From contig CAWINK010000001.1 in the NCBI GenBank assembly GCA_963837445.1, positions 149,189 to 213,188 on the forward strand: a stretch of 64,000 nt of DNA, in the 5' to 3' direction. The DNA comes from JACVRW01 sp963837445. GTDB lineage: Bacteria > Actinomycetota > Thermoleophilia > Solirubrobacterales > Thermoleophilaceae. Below the pieces are notes generated by a model, which was not told the origin of the DNA, searched no databases, and was given only the letters and a program-made list of their open reading frames with translations. The translations under genes were made by a program, and so were the position numbers. The first letter of the stretch is position 1, and each line of letters starts with the position of its first letter. Of the stretch, positions 51,575 through 60,020 are shown piece after piece.

Positions 51575-53065
51575 CTACCTCTCTCGCGTTCGCTGTTCAG
51601 ACGGGTCACGGACCTCGCGTCGCAGGTACTCGCCGCCAAGGTCACCGATGTACTCGGGGCACGGCGCTCCGTCGTCCCAGCGCGCGACCTCGCGGCCGCG
51701 CAGGAACGTGGCCACGGGCCACCCGTGTATCTCGTGCCCCTCGAGCACCGTCCAGCCCGCTCTGCTGAGCACCTGCCCGTTCGACACCGTCACGTGCTTG
51801 CCGGGGTCGACTACGACGATGTCCGCATCAGACCCGACCTCGAGCGCGCCCTTGCGCGGGTAGAGCCCGAAGATCCGCGCGGGGTTCGCCGACGACACCT
51901 CCACCAGGCGCTCGAGCGTCAGCTTTCGCTCGTGCACGCCCTGCAGCAGCACTGGCAGAATCATCTCCACGCGTGATGTGAACCCCGTCTTCAGCTGCCA
52001 GACATTGTCGTCGTGCGCTGTCTCGTAGTCGCTGGGAGGCCATGACACCGCGTGGTCGGAGCCAACCGTGTTGACGACGTCGTCCCGGAGGGCCTGCCAG
52101 ATCGCCGGGTTGTTCTCACGCGAACGCAGCGGCACGTTGATGCGCCACGCATTCCGCTCACCCTGCGCGAAGTGCAGCCAGTGCGGTCCGGTTTGGGCGT
52201 GACACCTGACCCCGCGCGCGCGTAGCTCGCGAATCGCGCTGTAGGTCTCCGGCGTCGTCGCGTGCTGGATGTAGATCGGCGCACCGGTCACCTCTGCCAG
52301 GTAGCCGTAACTGCGAACGTGGTGCGCCTCGGTGAAGTGTGGGGATCGTTCGGACCATTGCCCCCAGTCCGTCTTGCCGGCGGCCTTGAGCTCCGCCTCC
52401 AGCACGCGTGCGATCGGCTCGTTCTCGCAGTGCATCGCGACGAGACCGGGGCAACCGAGGTCCGCGACAGCACGCATCGCGGCGTAGACGAGCCCGTCGT
52501 CGAAGCCGTGACCATGCCCGGTTCGCCGCCCGACCGATCGCGGATCCGCGGGCGGCACCATCGAGGCGAGATGCAGCTTGTAGCTGGTCACGCCCTGGTC
52601 GCGCGCGTACTCCGGGATCTCCGCGACCTGCTCATGGGTTTCGAGCATGTAGGTGACGAAGATGTCGGCTGCGGCGTCCGACTCGACGGCGGCGAGGAAA
52701 TGCTCGAAGCCGTCATGGAACGAGACCACGTCCTCGGGCTGGACGAACTCGGCGAACCGGGGGTGACCCATCCGCGGCGACGGCGCCTGGATTCCCCACG
52801 TAGTGACGCCCGCGGCCACCGCGGCGCGTGACTCGCTCGCGAGATCGTCCAACATCGGCGAGTAGACCCCTGGATGCCCCTCCGGGTCGACCAGGCCCGG
52901 AATCAGGATCCTGTTCGAAGCGTCGAACGACGCCTTCGCCGGCGGCAGGAACTCATCGTCCGCTAGGGCCGCGATGCGCCCGCCGTCAACCGCAAGCCCG
53001 ATCCGGCGAGTACCGCTCGGGGTGACGACGGTGCCGCCCGTGATGGTCAGGTCAACTTCTGGCAG
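51575..53065 (-). CDS. Dihydropyrimidinase/allantoinase-like amidohydrolase with altered metal motif
   Basis: This ~496-residue cyclic amidohydrolase has the carboxylated-Lys segment VTSYKLHLAS, His in MHCENEP and IQHATT, and the Asp in GSDHAVSW. The first metal motif, usually D-x-H-x-H, is PGLVDPEGHPG, so the first His is Glu. The expected N-terminus (PLPEVDLTITGG) has no ATG, GTG or TTG; the nearest candidate is CTG 53065, overlapping the DUF3891 stop by 14 bases. The long frame open to 53245 lies inside that gene and is unlikely. Starts only 3 bases after the isochorismatase gene on the other side (51572). Confidence 0.78.
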   Translation of the reverse strand: MPEVDLTITGGTVVTPSGTRRIGLAVDGGRIAALADDEFLPPAKASFDASNRILIPGLVDPEGHPGVYSPMLDDLASESRAAVAAGVTTWGIQAPSPRMGHPRFAEFVQPEDVVSFHDGFEHFLAAVESDAAADIFVTYMLETHEQVAEIPEYARDQGVTSYKLHLASMVPPADPRSVGRRTGHGHGFDDGLVYAAMRAVADLGCPGLVAMHCENEPIARVLEAELKAAGKTDWGQWSERSPHFTEAHHVRSYGYLAEVTGAPIYIQHATTPETYSAIRELRARGVRCHAQTGPHWLHFAQGERNAWRINVPLRSRENNPAIWQALRDDVVNTVGSDHAVSWPPSDYETAHDDNVWQLKTGFTSRVEMILPVLLQGVHERKLTLERLVEVSSANPARIFGLYPRKGALEVGSDADIVVVDPGKHVTVSNGQVLSRAGWTVLEGHEIHGWPVATFLRGREVARWDDGAPCPEYIGDLGGEYLRREVRDPSEQRTRER

Positions 53066-53921
53066 CGGTCTTCCCCACCACGGAGAACTCGAGCTTCTGG
53101 ATTGGTGCCGCGTGGTACGCCTCCGCCGCCTCGCCCGCCGAGTCGTAGCCCCTGTCCTCCAGCTCGCGCATCGGCACCGCGAAGCGGACCTCGCTCTCCG
53201 CGAGCGGATATGGGTCGATTTCGACGACACCCGGCGACACGACACTGACCGTCAGATCGACCCGGTCGGCCTCGCCGTCGCGCGGCGCCCGGAGAATGAT
53301 CCGGCGCGAGGGCTCTTGGTCGATCGAGAACAAGGTGCGGGCCATCACTTCTTCCTCGTCGGAGCTCGGCGTGCTCAGGTCCACGAGGCACATGCACAGG
53401 GAAAGGAGGTCGAGCGCCTGAAGGATCTCGTACCCGTGCCAGAGGTCGCTCTCGAAGTCGCTGCGTGCCTGTCCTTGCGGCCAGTTGTCCCGGATCGCGC
53501 GCGCACGCCTGTCCTCTTCGAATTCCACGATCGCCGGCACGTCGGGATGGTCGACGTGCGGTGCGTCGTCCATGCCCCATCGAGCGCGGTAGAAGCCCGT
53601 GAAGTGCAGGCTCTGAAGGACGCCCGCAAGCGGCGACGCCTCGTAGATCGCGTCGACGCCCTTCGTGTATGCCGCGGCAACGACCGGCAGAGGGACTTCC
53701 AGGAAGTGCGCGGGTCGTCCCGGCTCCTCGGCCCAGACCGGCTCGGCGTCGAGCGTCTCCCAGCCGTCGTCGTGGTGACCCGCTGTGTAGAGCAGCGGGT
53801 CCCGCAGCGACGGCATCGCAAACTCCGCATTTCCCCAGTGCTTCGCAAGGACTCCTGCCAGCCGCCCGTGGTCAGGCTGCGAAATGAGGCTGAGCGTTCC
53901 GTTTCGGCGACTGAGCAGCAT
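53052..53921 (-). CDS. DUF3891 family protein
   Basis: A 289-residue protein matching DUF3891. It starts MLLSRRNGTLSLISQPDHGRLAG and has HHDDGWETL, the conserved His-Asp-rich pair that suggests a metal-dependent hydrolase-like fold (HD-type). Function is unknown. It lies in the catabolic operon between the dihydropyrimidinase-like gene and the SDR. ATG 53921. Confidence 0.8.
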   Translation of the reverse strand: MLLSRRNGTLSLISQPDHGRLAGVLAKHWGNAEFAMPSLRDPLLYTAGHHDDGWETLDAEPVWAEEPGRPAHFLEVPLPVVAAAYTKGVDAIYEASPLAGVLQSLHFTGFYRARWGMDDAPHVDHPDVPAIVEFEEDRRARAIRDNWPQGQARSDFESDLWHGYEILQALDLLSLCMCLVDLSTPSSDEEEVMARTLFSIDQEPSRRIILRAPRDGEADRVDLTVSVVSPGVVEIDPYPLAESEVRFAVPMRELEDRGYDSAGEAAEAYHAAPIQKLEFSVVGKTAARS

Positions 53922-53924
53922 CGG

Positions 53925-54797
53925 TCAGCCCGCGCCCTGGTCGGTTAAGGGCAGGGGAGCCTCTCCCCCGCGGATCCGCCGCAGCCCGCGGACCTCGAGG
54001 CCACCGTCCGAGTTGATGACGGCGCCGGTGATGTTTCGCGAATTCTCCTTCGACGCGAGCAGTACGTATGCGCCGGCATGGTCCGAGGGGTCGGGCGACA
54101 GCATGAGCGGAGTGGCGTCCGCCAGGAACTGGTGCTTGTCCGGCGGCCGGTCACCATCGTCGACCTCGTAGACACGCTGCTGACTGCCTTCCGCGTCGAG
54201 TCCGAGGCTTGCGAGCAGACGGAAGTCGGTCACGGTTCCCCCGGGCGCCACAGCGTTGACGCGAACCCGCGGCGCAAGTTCGTGCGCGAACTGGCGCACG
54301 AGTCCCAGGCAGGCGTGCTTGCTGGCGACATACAGCGGCCCCCCGCCGTCAGGAAGGAATGACGAGTTCGACAGCGTGAAGATCATGCAGCCTCCGGATG
54401 CGACGAGCTCGGGGAGTGCCGCCTTCGCGCCGAGGAGAAACCCTTTCACGTTGACGGCGAACATCTCGTCGAATGCCTCGTCGATGACCTCGGGCGCCAA
54501 ATCCTTAAGCTCGACGAAGGCATCGCCGACACCCGAGTTGCCAACGAAGACGTCGAGCTTCCCGAAGCGTTCGACGGTCTCCTCGACCGCCCGGGCGTTG
54601 TCGGCGAGCTGCCGCACATCGCCGCCGATCACGTGAACCGCATCGCGTTCCTGGTCATCGGGCTGGAAAGCGCCCGGCGAGATGTCCATCACACCAACCC
54701 GCGCGCCTTCGCGGACGAAGCGCGCGACCACGGCGCGCCCGATTCCCGAGGCGCCACCCGTGACCAGCGCCACGCGGCCCTCCAGCCAGCCGGGCAT
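53925..54797 (-). CDS. SDR-family dehydrogenase (dihydrodiol dehydrogenase-like)
   Basis: A 290-residue SDR of the BphB/HcaB dihydrodiol dehydrogenase type. It has VTGGASGIGRAVV, GNSGVGDAF, Ser in LSNSSFLPDGGG and YVASKHA. With the oxygenase encoded upstream it would turn a cis-dihydrodiol into a catechol. ATG 54797 shares its A with the beta subunit stop; longer open frames to 55376 are antisense-like. Confidence 0.85.
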   Translation of the reverse strand: MPGWLEGRVALVTGGASGIGRAVVARFVREGARVGVMDISPGAFQPDDQERDAVHVIGGDVRQLADNARAVEETVERFGKLDVFVGNSGVGDAFVELKDLAPEVIDEAFDEMFAVNVKGFLLGAKAALPELVASGGCMIFTLSNSSFLPDGGGPLYVASKHACLGLVRQFAHELAPRVRVNAVAPGGTVTDFRLLASLGLDAEGSQQRVYEVDDGDRPPDKHQFLADATPLMLSPDPSDHAGAYVLLASKENSRNITGAVINSDGGLEVRGLRRIRGGEAPLPLTDQGAG

Positions 54798-55363
54798 CAG
54801 AGCACGATGCTCAGGTTGTGCGACCGCAGCTGCGTCTGATCGAAGTAGACGATCCGGCGCGCGAGTCGGAGGACGGCGTTCTCGCGGCGGAGTGTGTCGT
54901 GGCGCTCGCCGGTGAAGAGGTCGTACGGGTGGTCCCAGCGCGCTCTGGCAACCAAGAAATTGGAGAGCACTTCGAGCTCGTCCGGCGAATCGGTCCGATG
55001 CACTCGCACCCCCGTGACCAGATGCCGCGTCCTCGACACAGGCTGCTCTGCCCATGCCTGCTTCGTGCCGAGCCGTTTGGCCCTCGTCGTCAGCGACGAC
55101 AGATCCTCGCTCATGAATTCCATCTCGTAGACGAAGCCGAGGCCGTCCTTGGGCATCCGGTCGAGCCGTACCGGCATGCGGTACTCGATGTCGGCAGTCA
55201 GCATCTCCAGCCAATCCTCGAAGCGGTACCCGTCGAGTGCCTCCGCCTCGTCGATCAGGAACGCCATGACCTCGTTGTACTCGGGATCCCCGTACGGGAC
55301 GCGCGTCTCGGATGGGAGCCGAGCGAACCCGAGTTCGTTGTGCGCGCCCGTTACCGCACCCAT
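54797..55363 (-). CDS. Aromatic ring-hydroxylating oxygenase, beta subunit
   Basis: A 188-residue SnoaL-fold small subunit that stabilises the alpha trimer of Rieske oxygenases. Typical pieces are FLIDEAEALDGYRFEDWLEMLTADIEYRMPVR and SNFLVARARW. ATG 55363 overlaps the alpha stop by 13 bases. Confidence 0.88.
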   Translation of the reverse strand: MGAVTGAHNELGFARLPSETRVPYGDPEYNEVMAFLIDEAEALDGYRFEDWLEMLTADIEYRMPVRLDRMPKDGLGFVYEMEFMSEDLSSLTTRAKRLGTKQAWAEQPVSRTRHLVTGVRVHRTDSPDELEVLSNFLVARARWDHPYDLFTGERHDTLRRENAVLRLARRIVYFDQTQLRSHNLSIVL

Positions 55364-56706
55364 GGAGCCGGTTCACTCAGCCAGCGCAGCCATTCCTCGT
55401 AGTACGCGAGCTGGGTGATCTCGTTGAACGTGCCCTCATACGCGACGCCCGGTCCGGGAAACGCGGCGTCAGGAGCGACGTGGAGTCCCATTCCGTGATG
55501 CAGCGAGTGCTCCTGCGCGACACGACCCTGGTTCACGCGGGTGCACTCCTCCCAGATCTCCGCGTCATCCTGCTCGTATATCCCGGCGGGGCCAAACGTC
55601 CGCACGTAGGTCTCGTAAGACTGCTTTCGGAAGTCATCGGGCGCGCATTTCTCCATGAGGAGCCACGACCAGACCGCCGTCCGGGTCGGCGAGATGGGCT
55701 GCCATTGCCTGAAGTTCAGGAAGGAGGTGGGAGGCGTCTCAGGGTCACCTTGGATGTTGATCTGCATCCAGGAGAGATTCGGGAACAACGTCCCGACGCT
55801 GAACCACGTGTTCTTGATCAGTTCGCGACGCGTCGGGTCCTCGTCGCGGGCCATCTGCTCACGCACCTCGCGGGGGAGGCCGTAGTACTGGCTTGCCTCG
55901 TCGAAAGACGGCTTCAGGAGCAGCTGATGCCCGTTGCCGGTGTTGATGGTGTGGCCTTCGTGACCGGCCATCGGGTCGTCGGGCAGTAGGCCAAGCTGCG
56001 CGATGCTCCCGTGGGCGGTCGAGAGGTGGTAGGGGTCGCCGGTGAAATTGTCGACGCAGAACTTCCAGTTCGTCTCGATCTGCCACACCTGCGGCACGCC
56101 GACTACCTCGCTGCCCTCGGCCGTGCGGCCGACGAGCGTCTCGAGATACCACGCCATGTTCCCGAGGAAGTCGCTGAGCGGGGCCGCGTCGGCGTCCCAC
56201 GTGCCGAAGATCATTCCGTGGAACGTGTCGAGCTGCGCCACCGGGATGAGCCCGAGCTCGGATCTGACGAGGCGGTCCGGCTCATAGAGCTGCTCGGCAA
56301 ACGCTCTGAGCAGCTCGCCCTGGTTGGTATAGGCCCAGCCGTGATAAGGACAGCGGAAATAGCGCACGCGATCGCGATCGGCACGGCAGACGCGCATGCC
56401 ACGGTGACGGCATGAGTTCAGGAAGGCACGGATCTTTCCATCGTCCCCGCGGACCACGATCACCGGTTCGCGGCCGAGCTCGCGCGTGACGTAATCGCCC
56501 TTCTCCGGAAGCTCGGATTCGTGCCCGAGGAAGCACCAGGCGCGCCCGAGGATCCGCTCGGACTCGAGTGCGAAGAGATCGCCGTCGCCGTAGATGCGCC
56601 GGCTGATGCGCGGATTCCGTGGGCTCGGATCGACCAGATCCTGCACCGCGACTCCGTCGCCGAGACGACAATCCAGCGCGGCCGTCTGCAGAGTACTCGT
56701 ACTCAC
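55351..56706 (-). CDS. Rieske aromatic ring-hydroxylating oxygenase, alpha subunit
   Basis: A 451-residue terminal oxygenase. The Rieske ligands are C99-R-H101 and C119-P-Y-H122; the mononuclear iron site is D219...H227 and H232 in DNFTGDPYHLSTAH. It would dihydroxylate an aromatic ring. No reductase is encoded nearby; the Rieske ferredoxin at 35861 may deliver electrons. GTG 56706 lies behind a TTGACA-N17-TAGTGT promoter with an overlapping dyad. It heads an operon to 50877 with the dihydrodiol dehydrogenase. Confidence 0.92.
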   Translation of the reverse strand: MSTSTLQTAALDCRLGDGVAVQDLVDPSPRNPRISRRIYGDGDLFALESERILGRAWCFLGHESELPEKGDYVTRELGREPVIVVRGDDGKIRAFLNSCRHRGMRVCRADRDRVRYFRCPYHGWAYTNQGELLRAFAEQLYEPDRLVRSELGLIPVAQLDTFHGMIFGTWDADAAPLSDFLGNMAWYLETLVGRTAEGSEVVGVPQVWQIETNWKFCVDNFTGDPYHLSTAHGSIAQLGLLPDDPMAGHEGHTINTGNGHQLLLKPSFDEASQYYGLPREVREQMARDEDPTRRELIKNTWFSVGTLFPNLSWMQINIQGDPETPPTSFLNFRQWQPISPTRTAVWSWLLMEKCAPDDFRKQSYETYVRTFGPAGIYEQDDAEIWEECTRVNQGRVAQEHSLHHGMGLHVAPDAAFPGPGVAYEGTFNEITQLAYYEEWLRWLSEPAPWVR

Positions 56707-56753
56707 CTCATCACACCCCCGAACTGAACTCGACGCCGGTTCAGGTTATCCTC

Positions 56754-56777
56754 AATAGCGAACGTAAGTTGCGTATT
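56754..56777. promoter_or_regulatory. Inverted-repeat operator candidate before the oxygenase
   Basis: The 24-base dyad reads AATA-GCG-AAC-GTAA-GTT-GCG-TATT. AATA/TATT and AAC/GTT pair across the centre; the GCG triplets are repeated directly. It sits between the -10 (56783-56788) and the start codon, at the predicted start site, a good repressor position. It does not match the IclR operators at 37 kb. Confidence 0.45.
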
Positions 56778-56782
56778 AGAGG

Positions 56783-56811
56783 ACACTAACTTGACCCTTC
56801 GGAACTGTCAA
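56783..56811 (-). promoter_or_regulatory. Promoter of the oxygenase operon (TTGACA-N17-TAGTGT)
   Basis: Minus-strand -35 TTGACA (56806-56811), 17-base spacer, -10 TAGTGT (56783-56788). The 5' end overlaps the 3' end of the preceding gap near the isochorismatase stop (56822). Confidence 0.6.
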
Positions 56812-56821
56812 CCAGGCGGGG

Positions 56822-57490
56822 CTACAGCTTGACGTGCGCCGCTCGTCTGGCCGCCAGCTCGGCGCGTACGACGTCCGACGGGCCGACGTCGACGTACTTC
56901 GTCCGGAGGTCGAAGAGATTCGCTTCGTGCGGGGCCGCCGCGCGATCTGCGACACAGTCCTCCGCCAGGAAGACGCGGAAGCCGAGCTGGATGGCATCGA
57001 CGGCCGTCGCACGCACGCATCCGCTCGTGGTGGCGCCGACGAGGATGATCGAGTTGACATTTCGGCTCGTCAGGTGCGTGCTCACGATCGTCCCGAAGAA
57101 CGCCGAGGGGTACTGCTTGAAAACGACGACGTCGTCGTCCTGCGCGCCCAGCCGCTCGTCCAGCGTCGTCCATCGCGACCCGAGGGTCAGGTGCCGCAGG
57201 CCCGGATATTTGTCGCCCCACACTCCCACGTCGGAGAGATCACGGCGATAGGCATGGACCGTGAAGACGATCGGGAGTCCGGCTGCTCGGCAGTCACGCA
57301 CGAGCTCTCCGGCCGCACTGACCGCAGCCGACATATCCGATCCGAGTGGAGACTCGGGATCGGTGAACCCGTAGGCGAAGTCGACGACCAGCAATCCGAG
57401 CGTGTCGCCGAAACCGAGACTGCCGTTGATCTCCGCACGTTCGTAGACGGCCGCGGCTGTCTCGAAGTCGGGCGCGGACACGCGAGCCAT
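56822..57490 (-). CDS. Isochorismatase-family cysteine hydrolase (second copy)
   Basis: A 222-residue homologue of the protein at 50877: Asp in LLVVDFAYGF, Lys in VVFKQYPSAFFGT, Cys in ATTSGCVRAT. It is a likely carbamoyl- or amide-hydrolase. ATG 57490 is preferred; ATG 57541 would overlap the divergent MFS start. The two copies differ enough to have different substrates. It is separated from the oxygenase operon by the 115-base promoter region. Confidence 0.85.
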   Translation of the reverse strand: MARVSAPDFETAAAVYERAEINGSLGFGDTLGLLVVDFAYGFTDPESPLGSDMSAAVSAAGELVRDCRAAGLPIVFTVHAYRRDLSDVGVWGDKYPGLRHLTLGSRWTTLDERLGAQDDDVVVFKQYPSAFFGTIVSTHLTSRNVNSIILVGATTSGCVRATAVDAIQLGFRVFLAEDCVADRAAAPHEANLFDLRTKYVDVGPSDVVRAELAARRAAHVKL

Positions 57491-57528
57491 CCTTTCCCAG
57501 GACGTCGAATCAGTCAAGGGACGATGTA

Positions 57529-58731
57529 GTGCCCCGATCACTGATCGCGCTGGTGATCGGGATGGCCCTCATCGCTCTGAACCTGCGCCCGTGGGTCACG
57601 AGCGTCGGACCGGCGCTGCCGACGATCCGCGACGACCTCGGGCTCTCGAGCACGCTGAGCTCAGTCCTCACGGCGCTGCCGGTCGTGTGCTTCGCGCTGG
57701 TGTCGCCGATCGCCCCACGTGTGCTGCGCCGGTACAAAATGGAGCTCGCGATAGTGGCGTCGCTCATCGCGCTGATAGCCGGCCTCCTGCTGCGTGTGGC
57801 GCCCGGCATCGTGGCCGTGTTCGCGGGGACGCTCGTGGCAGGGGCGGCCATCGCCATCACGAACGTCCTGCTCCCCGTGATGGTCAAGCGAGACGCCCCG
57901 GCGCGCGCGGGCTTGCTGACGGGCGTCTACACGATGATGATCTCTGTCGGCGCCGCACTCGGCGCCGGAATCACCGTGCCATTCGCAGAGGCGGTGGGAG
58001 GCGGCTGGCGCAGCGGTCTCGCCCTGTGGGTCTTGCCCGTCATCCCGGCCGCGCTCTTCTGGGTGGTGCGCGCGCGCGGAAAGGATTCCGTCGCCGAGCG
58101 CGCCACATCGCGCGACGTGGCCCCCGCGCCAGAGCTCGCCACTCCGGTGAAACGCGTCGATTGGCCGGTGACGCTCTTCTTCGGCTTTCAGTCCGGGGTC
58201 TTCTACGCCGCTGTCGGCTGGCTCCCGTCGGTGCTCCACGACCAGGGGTACACCACCGCTGAGGCCGGCGGGCTGATGTCGCTGGCGCTCATTCTCGGGA
58301 TACCGCTCGGCCTCATCGCCCCGATCCTGGCGGCCAGGCAACGTGATCAGCGTTGGTCGGTCGCGGTGTTCGTGGTGCTGACGGGCGCGGGCCTGGCGGG
58401 CCTCTTCCTGATGCCCGACGCGGCGGTGGTCTGGATGATCGTGTTCGGCATCGGGTCGGGCGGCACGTTCCCCCTCGCCCTGATGCTGATCGTCACGCGA
58501 AGCAGCAGCGCGCGGGAAACCGAGCGGCTCTCGAGCGCGGCGCAGACTCTCGGCTACGGGCTTGCTGTCTTCGCGCCCGTCGCGGTTGGCGAGCTGCACA
58601 GCGCCACCGGCAGTTGGACGCCTCCGCTGGTGCTGATGGCGGGAATCATGCTCGTTCCGACGCTGCTGGCCGGTCTTGCCGCCTCCCGGTCGCCGTTCAG
58701 CGCCCAGGCGCGCAGATATTCAGCGCGGTGA
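57529..58731 (+). CDS. MFS transporter, CynX/NimT-like family
   Basis: A 400-residue, 12-helix MFS protein of the CynX/YeaN group, with LRPWVTSVGPALPTIRDDLGLS and TNVLLPVMVKRDAPARAGLLTGVYTMMIS. CynX/NimT members are linked to cyanate or nitroimidazole efflux or uptake, so the direction is unknown. Start GTG 57529 with AAGGGA upstream. Its 3' end overlaps the convergent M20 gene by 35 bases. Confidence 0.82.
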   Translation: MPRSLIALVIGMALIALNLRPWVTSVGPALPTIRDDLGLSSTLSSVLTALPVVCFALVSPIAPRVLRRYKMELAIVASLIALIAGLLLRVAPGIVAVFAGTLVAGAAIAITNVLLPVMVKRDAPARAGLLTGVYTMMISVGAALGAGITVPFAEAVGGGWRSGLALWVLPVIPAALFWVVRARGKDSVAERATSRDVAPAPELATPVKRVDWPVTLFFGFQSGVFYAAVGWLPSVLHDQGYTTAEAGGLMSLALILGIPLGLIAPILAARQRDQRWSVAVFVVLTGAGLAGLFLMPDAAVVWMIVFGIGSGGTFPLALMLIVTRSSSARETERLSSAAQTLGYGLAVFAPVAVGELHSATGSWTPPLVLMAGIMLVPTLLAGLAASRSPFSAQARRYSAR

Positions 58732-59965
58732 GGGCGTAGACCCGCGCGGCCCGGCCAAGATCTGCGATCGCCATCTCGAAACGGCCGCCACCGACCATCC
58801 CGGTCGGCCCGTACGTGAGTGCCGGGACCCCGGTCTCGTTGTAGATGTTGTGATCGCGCCACATGCTGCACGCCGGTGAGTCCGCCACGGCCGGCTCGGT
58901 CTCGAGGACTTCACGGTGCGCGTCGTCGAGCGCGCCCACGAGCGGGTCGACACCTGTGGCCTCGTGCCCGGAGCGGTTGACGAACTGCTCGACGTCCCCT
59001 TCGAGTCCGAGCTCATCGATGAGACCTCGAAGGGCGTGCTCGATGGGTTCCGAGCGCTGTCCGGGTACGGTGCGCACGTCGACGTACAGGTGACACACCT
59101 CCGGTGACTGGAGGACGAACGTCGGATCGCCGGCTCGGATCGCGCCGATGTTCACACGTGGAACGACAACGCCTCCAGGGCTCTCGTAGCGATTCTCCTG
59201 CTCGTATCCGAGTGCCCATTCTTCGATCTTCTCGATCAGAGGGAGTGCCCGGACGATCGCGTTCGGATGCCCCTCACGGGTGTAAGGCCGTTCGAAGAAG
59301 GGTGTGTACAGGGGTTCGGTGCCGTAGACCGTAACCCGGAAGTAGGCCTTCCCAGCCTCCACCCAGCCACGCTTGAAAGCGCTTGCCTCCGCGCAGATGC
59401 AGTACGTGGGCCGCGGGGCATGGGTCAGCAGGTAGCGCGCGCCGGCATCCTTGCTCAGGTACTCGGGACCCTGAAACTCGTCCACGGGTTCCTGGCCGAT
59501 CTCGCCGACGACCATGTGGAGGTAGAGCGAGCCGTTGAGCGGAACGCCGGACTGCAGAATCGCCCGCGCGCCGATCATGAACGCCGACATCGGACCCTTG
59601 TCGTTACCGACGGGGTTTCCAATGAGCCGGTCGCCATCCCGCCAGCCGCGGTGATAGATCTCGTTGTTTGGATCCCGCCAGATCAGGTGGTCCTTGCGAT
59701 GCATCCAGGTGTCCATGTGCGCGTTGAACGCGAGCGACTCCCCGCCCGCCGTCCCGGGAATCTCCGCGAGAACGTTGAAGCGATCTTCGAACATGCCGAC
59801 GCGGCGAGTCTTGAAGCCGGCGTCAACGCACCAGTCATAGATCGCGGTCCCGCACGCGCCCTCGCCCCCCCGGGGGCTCTCGATGCCGGCTAGGAGCAGC
59901 GCGAGGTCCGCGACGTCTTCATCCTCGATTCGCGAGAGTACGTCCGAGACCGCATCCTGACTCAC
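58697..59965 (-). CDS. M20-family metallohydrolase with a missing C-terminal His ligand
   Basis: A 422-residue M20 peptidase (ArgE/DapE/ACY1 family). It keeps the His and Asp in FNAHMDTWMH, Asp in PVGNDKGPM, the Glu in VVGEIGQEP and an acidic ligand in ICAEAS. The final His of the usual AHT/HTPDE motif is absent: the segment reads GPTGMVGGGRFEMAIADL. A changed metal site or loss of activity is possible. It would hydrolyse an N-acyl or N-carbamoyl amino acid. Start GTG 59965. Confidence 0.8.
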   Translation of the reverse strand: MSQDAVSDVLSRIEDEDVADLALLLAGIESPRGGEGACGTAIYDWCVDAGFKTRRVGMFEDRFNVLAEIPGTAGGESLAFNAHMDTWMHRKDHLIWRDPNNEIYHRGWRDGDRLIGNPVGNDKGPMSAFMIGARAILQSGVPLNGSLYLHMVVGEIGQEPVDEFQGPEYLSKDAGARYLLTHAPRPTYCICAEASAFKRGWVEAGKAYFRVTVYGTEPLYTPFFERPYTREGHPNAIVRALPLIEKIEEWALGYEQENRYESPGGVVVPRVNIGAIRAGDPTFVLQSPEVCHLYVDVRTVPGQRSEPIEHALRGLIDELGLEGDVEQFVNRSGHEATGVDPLVGALDDAHREVLETEPAVADSPACSMWRDHNIYNETGVPALTYGPTGMVGGGRFEMAIADLGRAARVYALTALNICAPGR

Positions 59966-60020
59966 GATCCGACCTCCTTACCAAGCGTCATCGAGGAAGC
60001 CCGCTCCACGATCGGAGTGG

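Noticed and set aside
53065..53245. Dihydropyrimidinase-like gene starting at ATG 53245
   Set aside because: The added 60 residues are Ser/Arg-rich and overlap the DUF3891 gene by ~190 bases; they show no family similarity.
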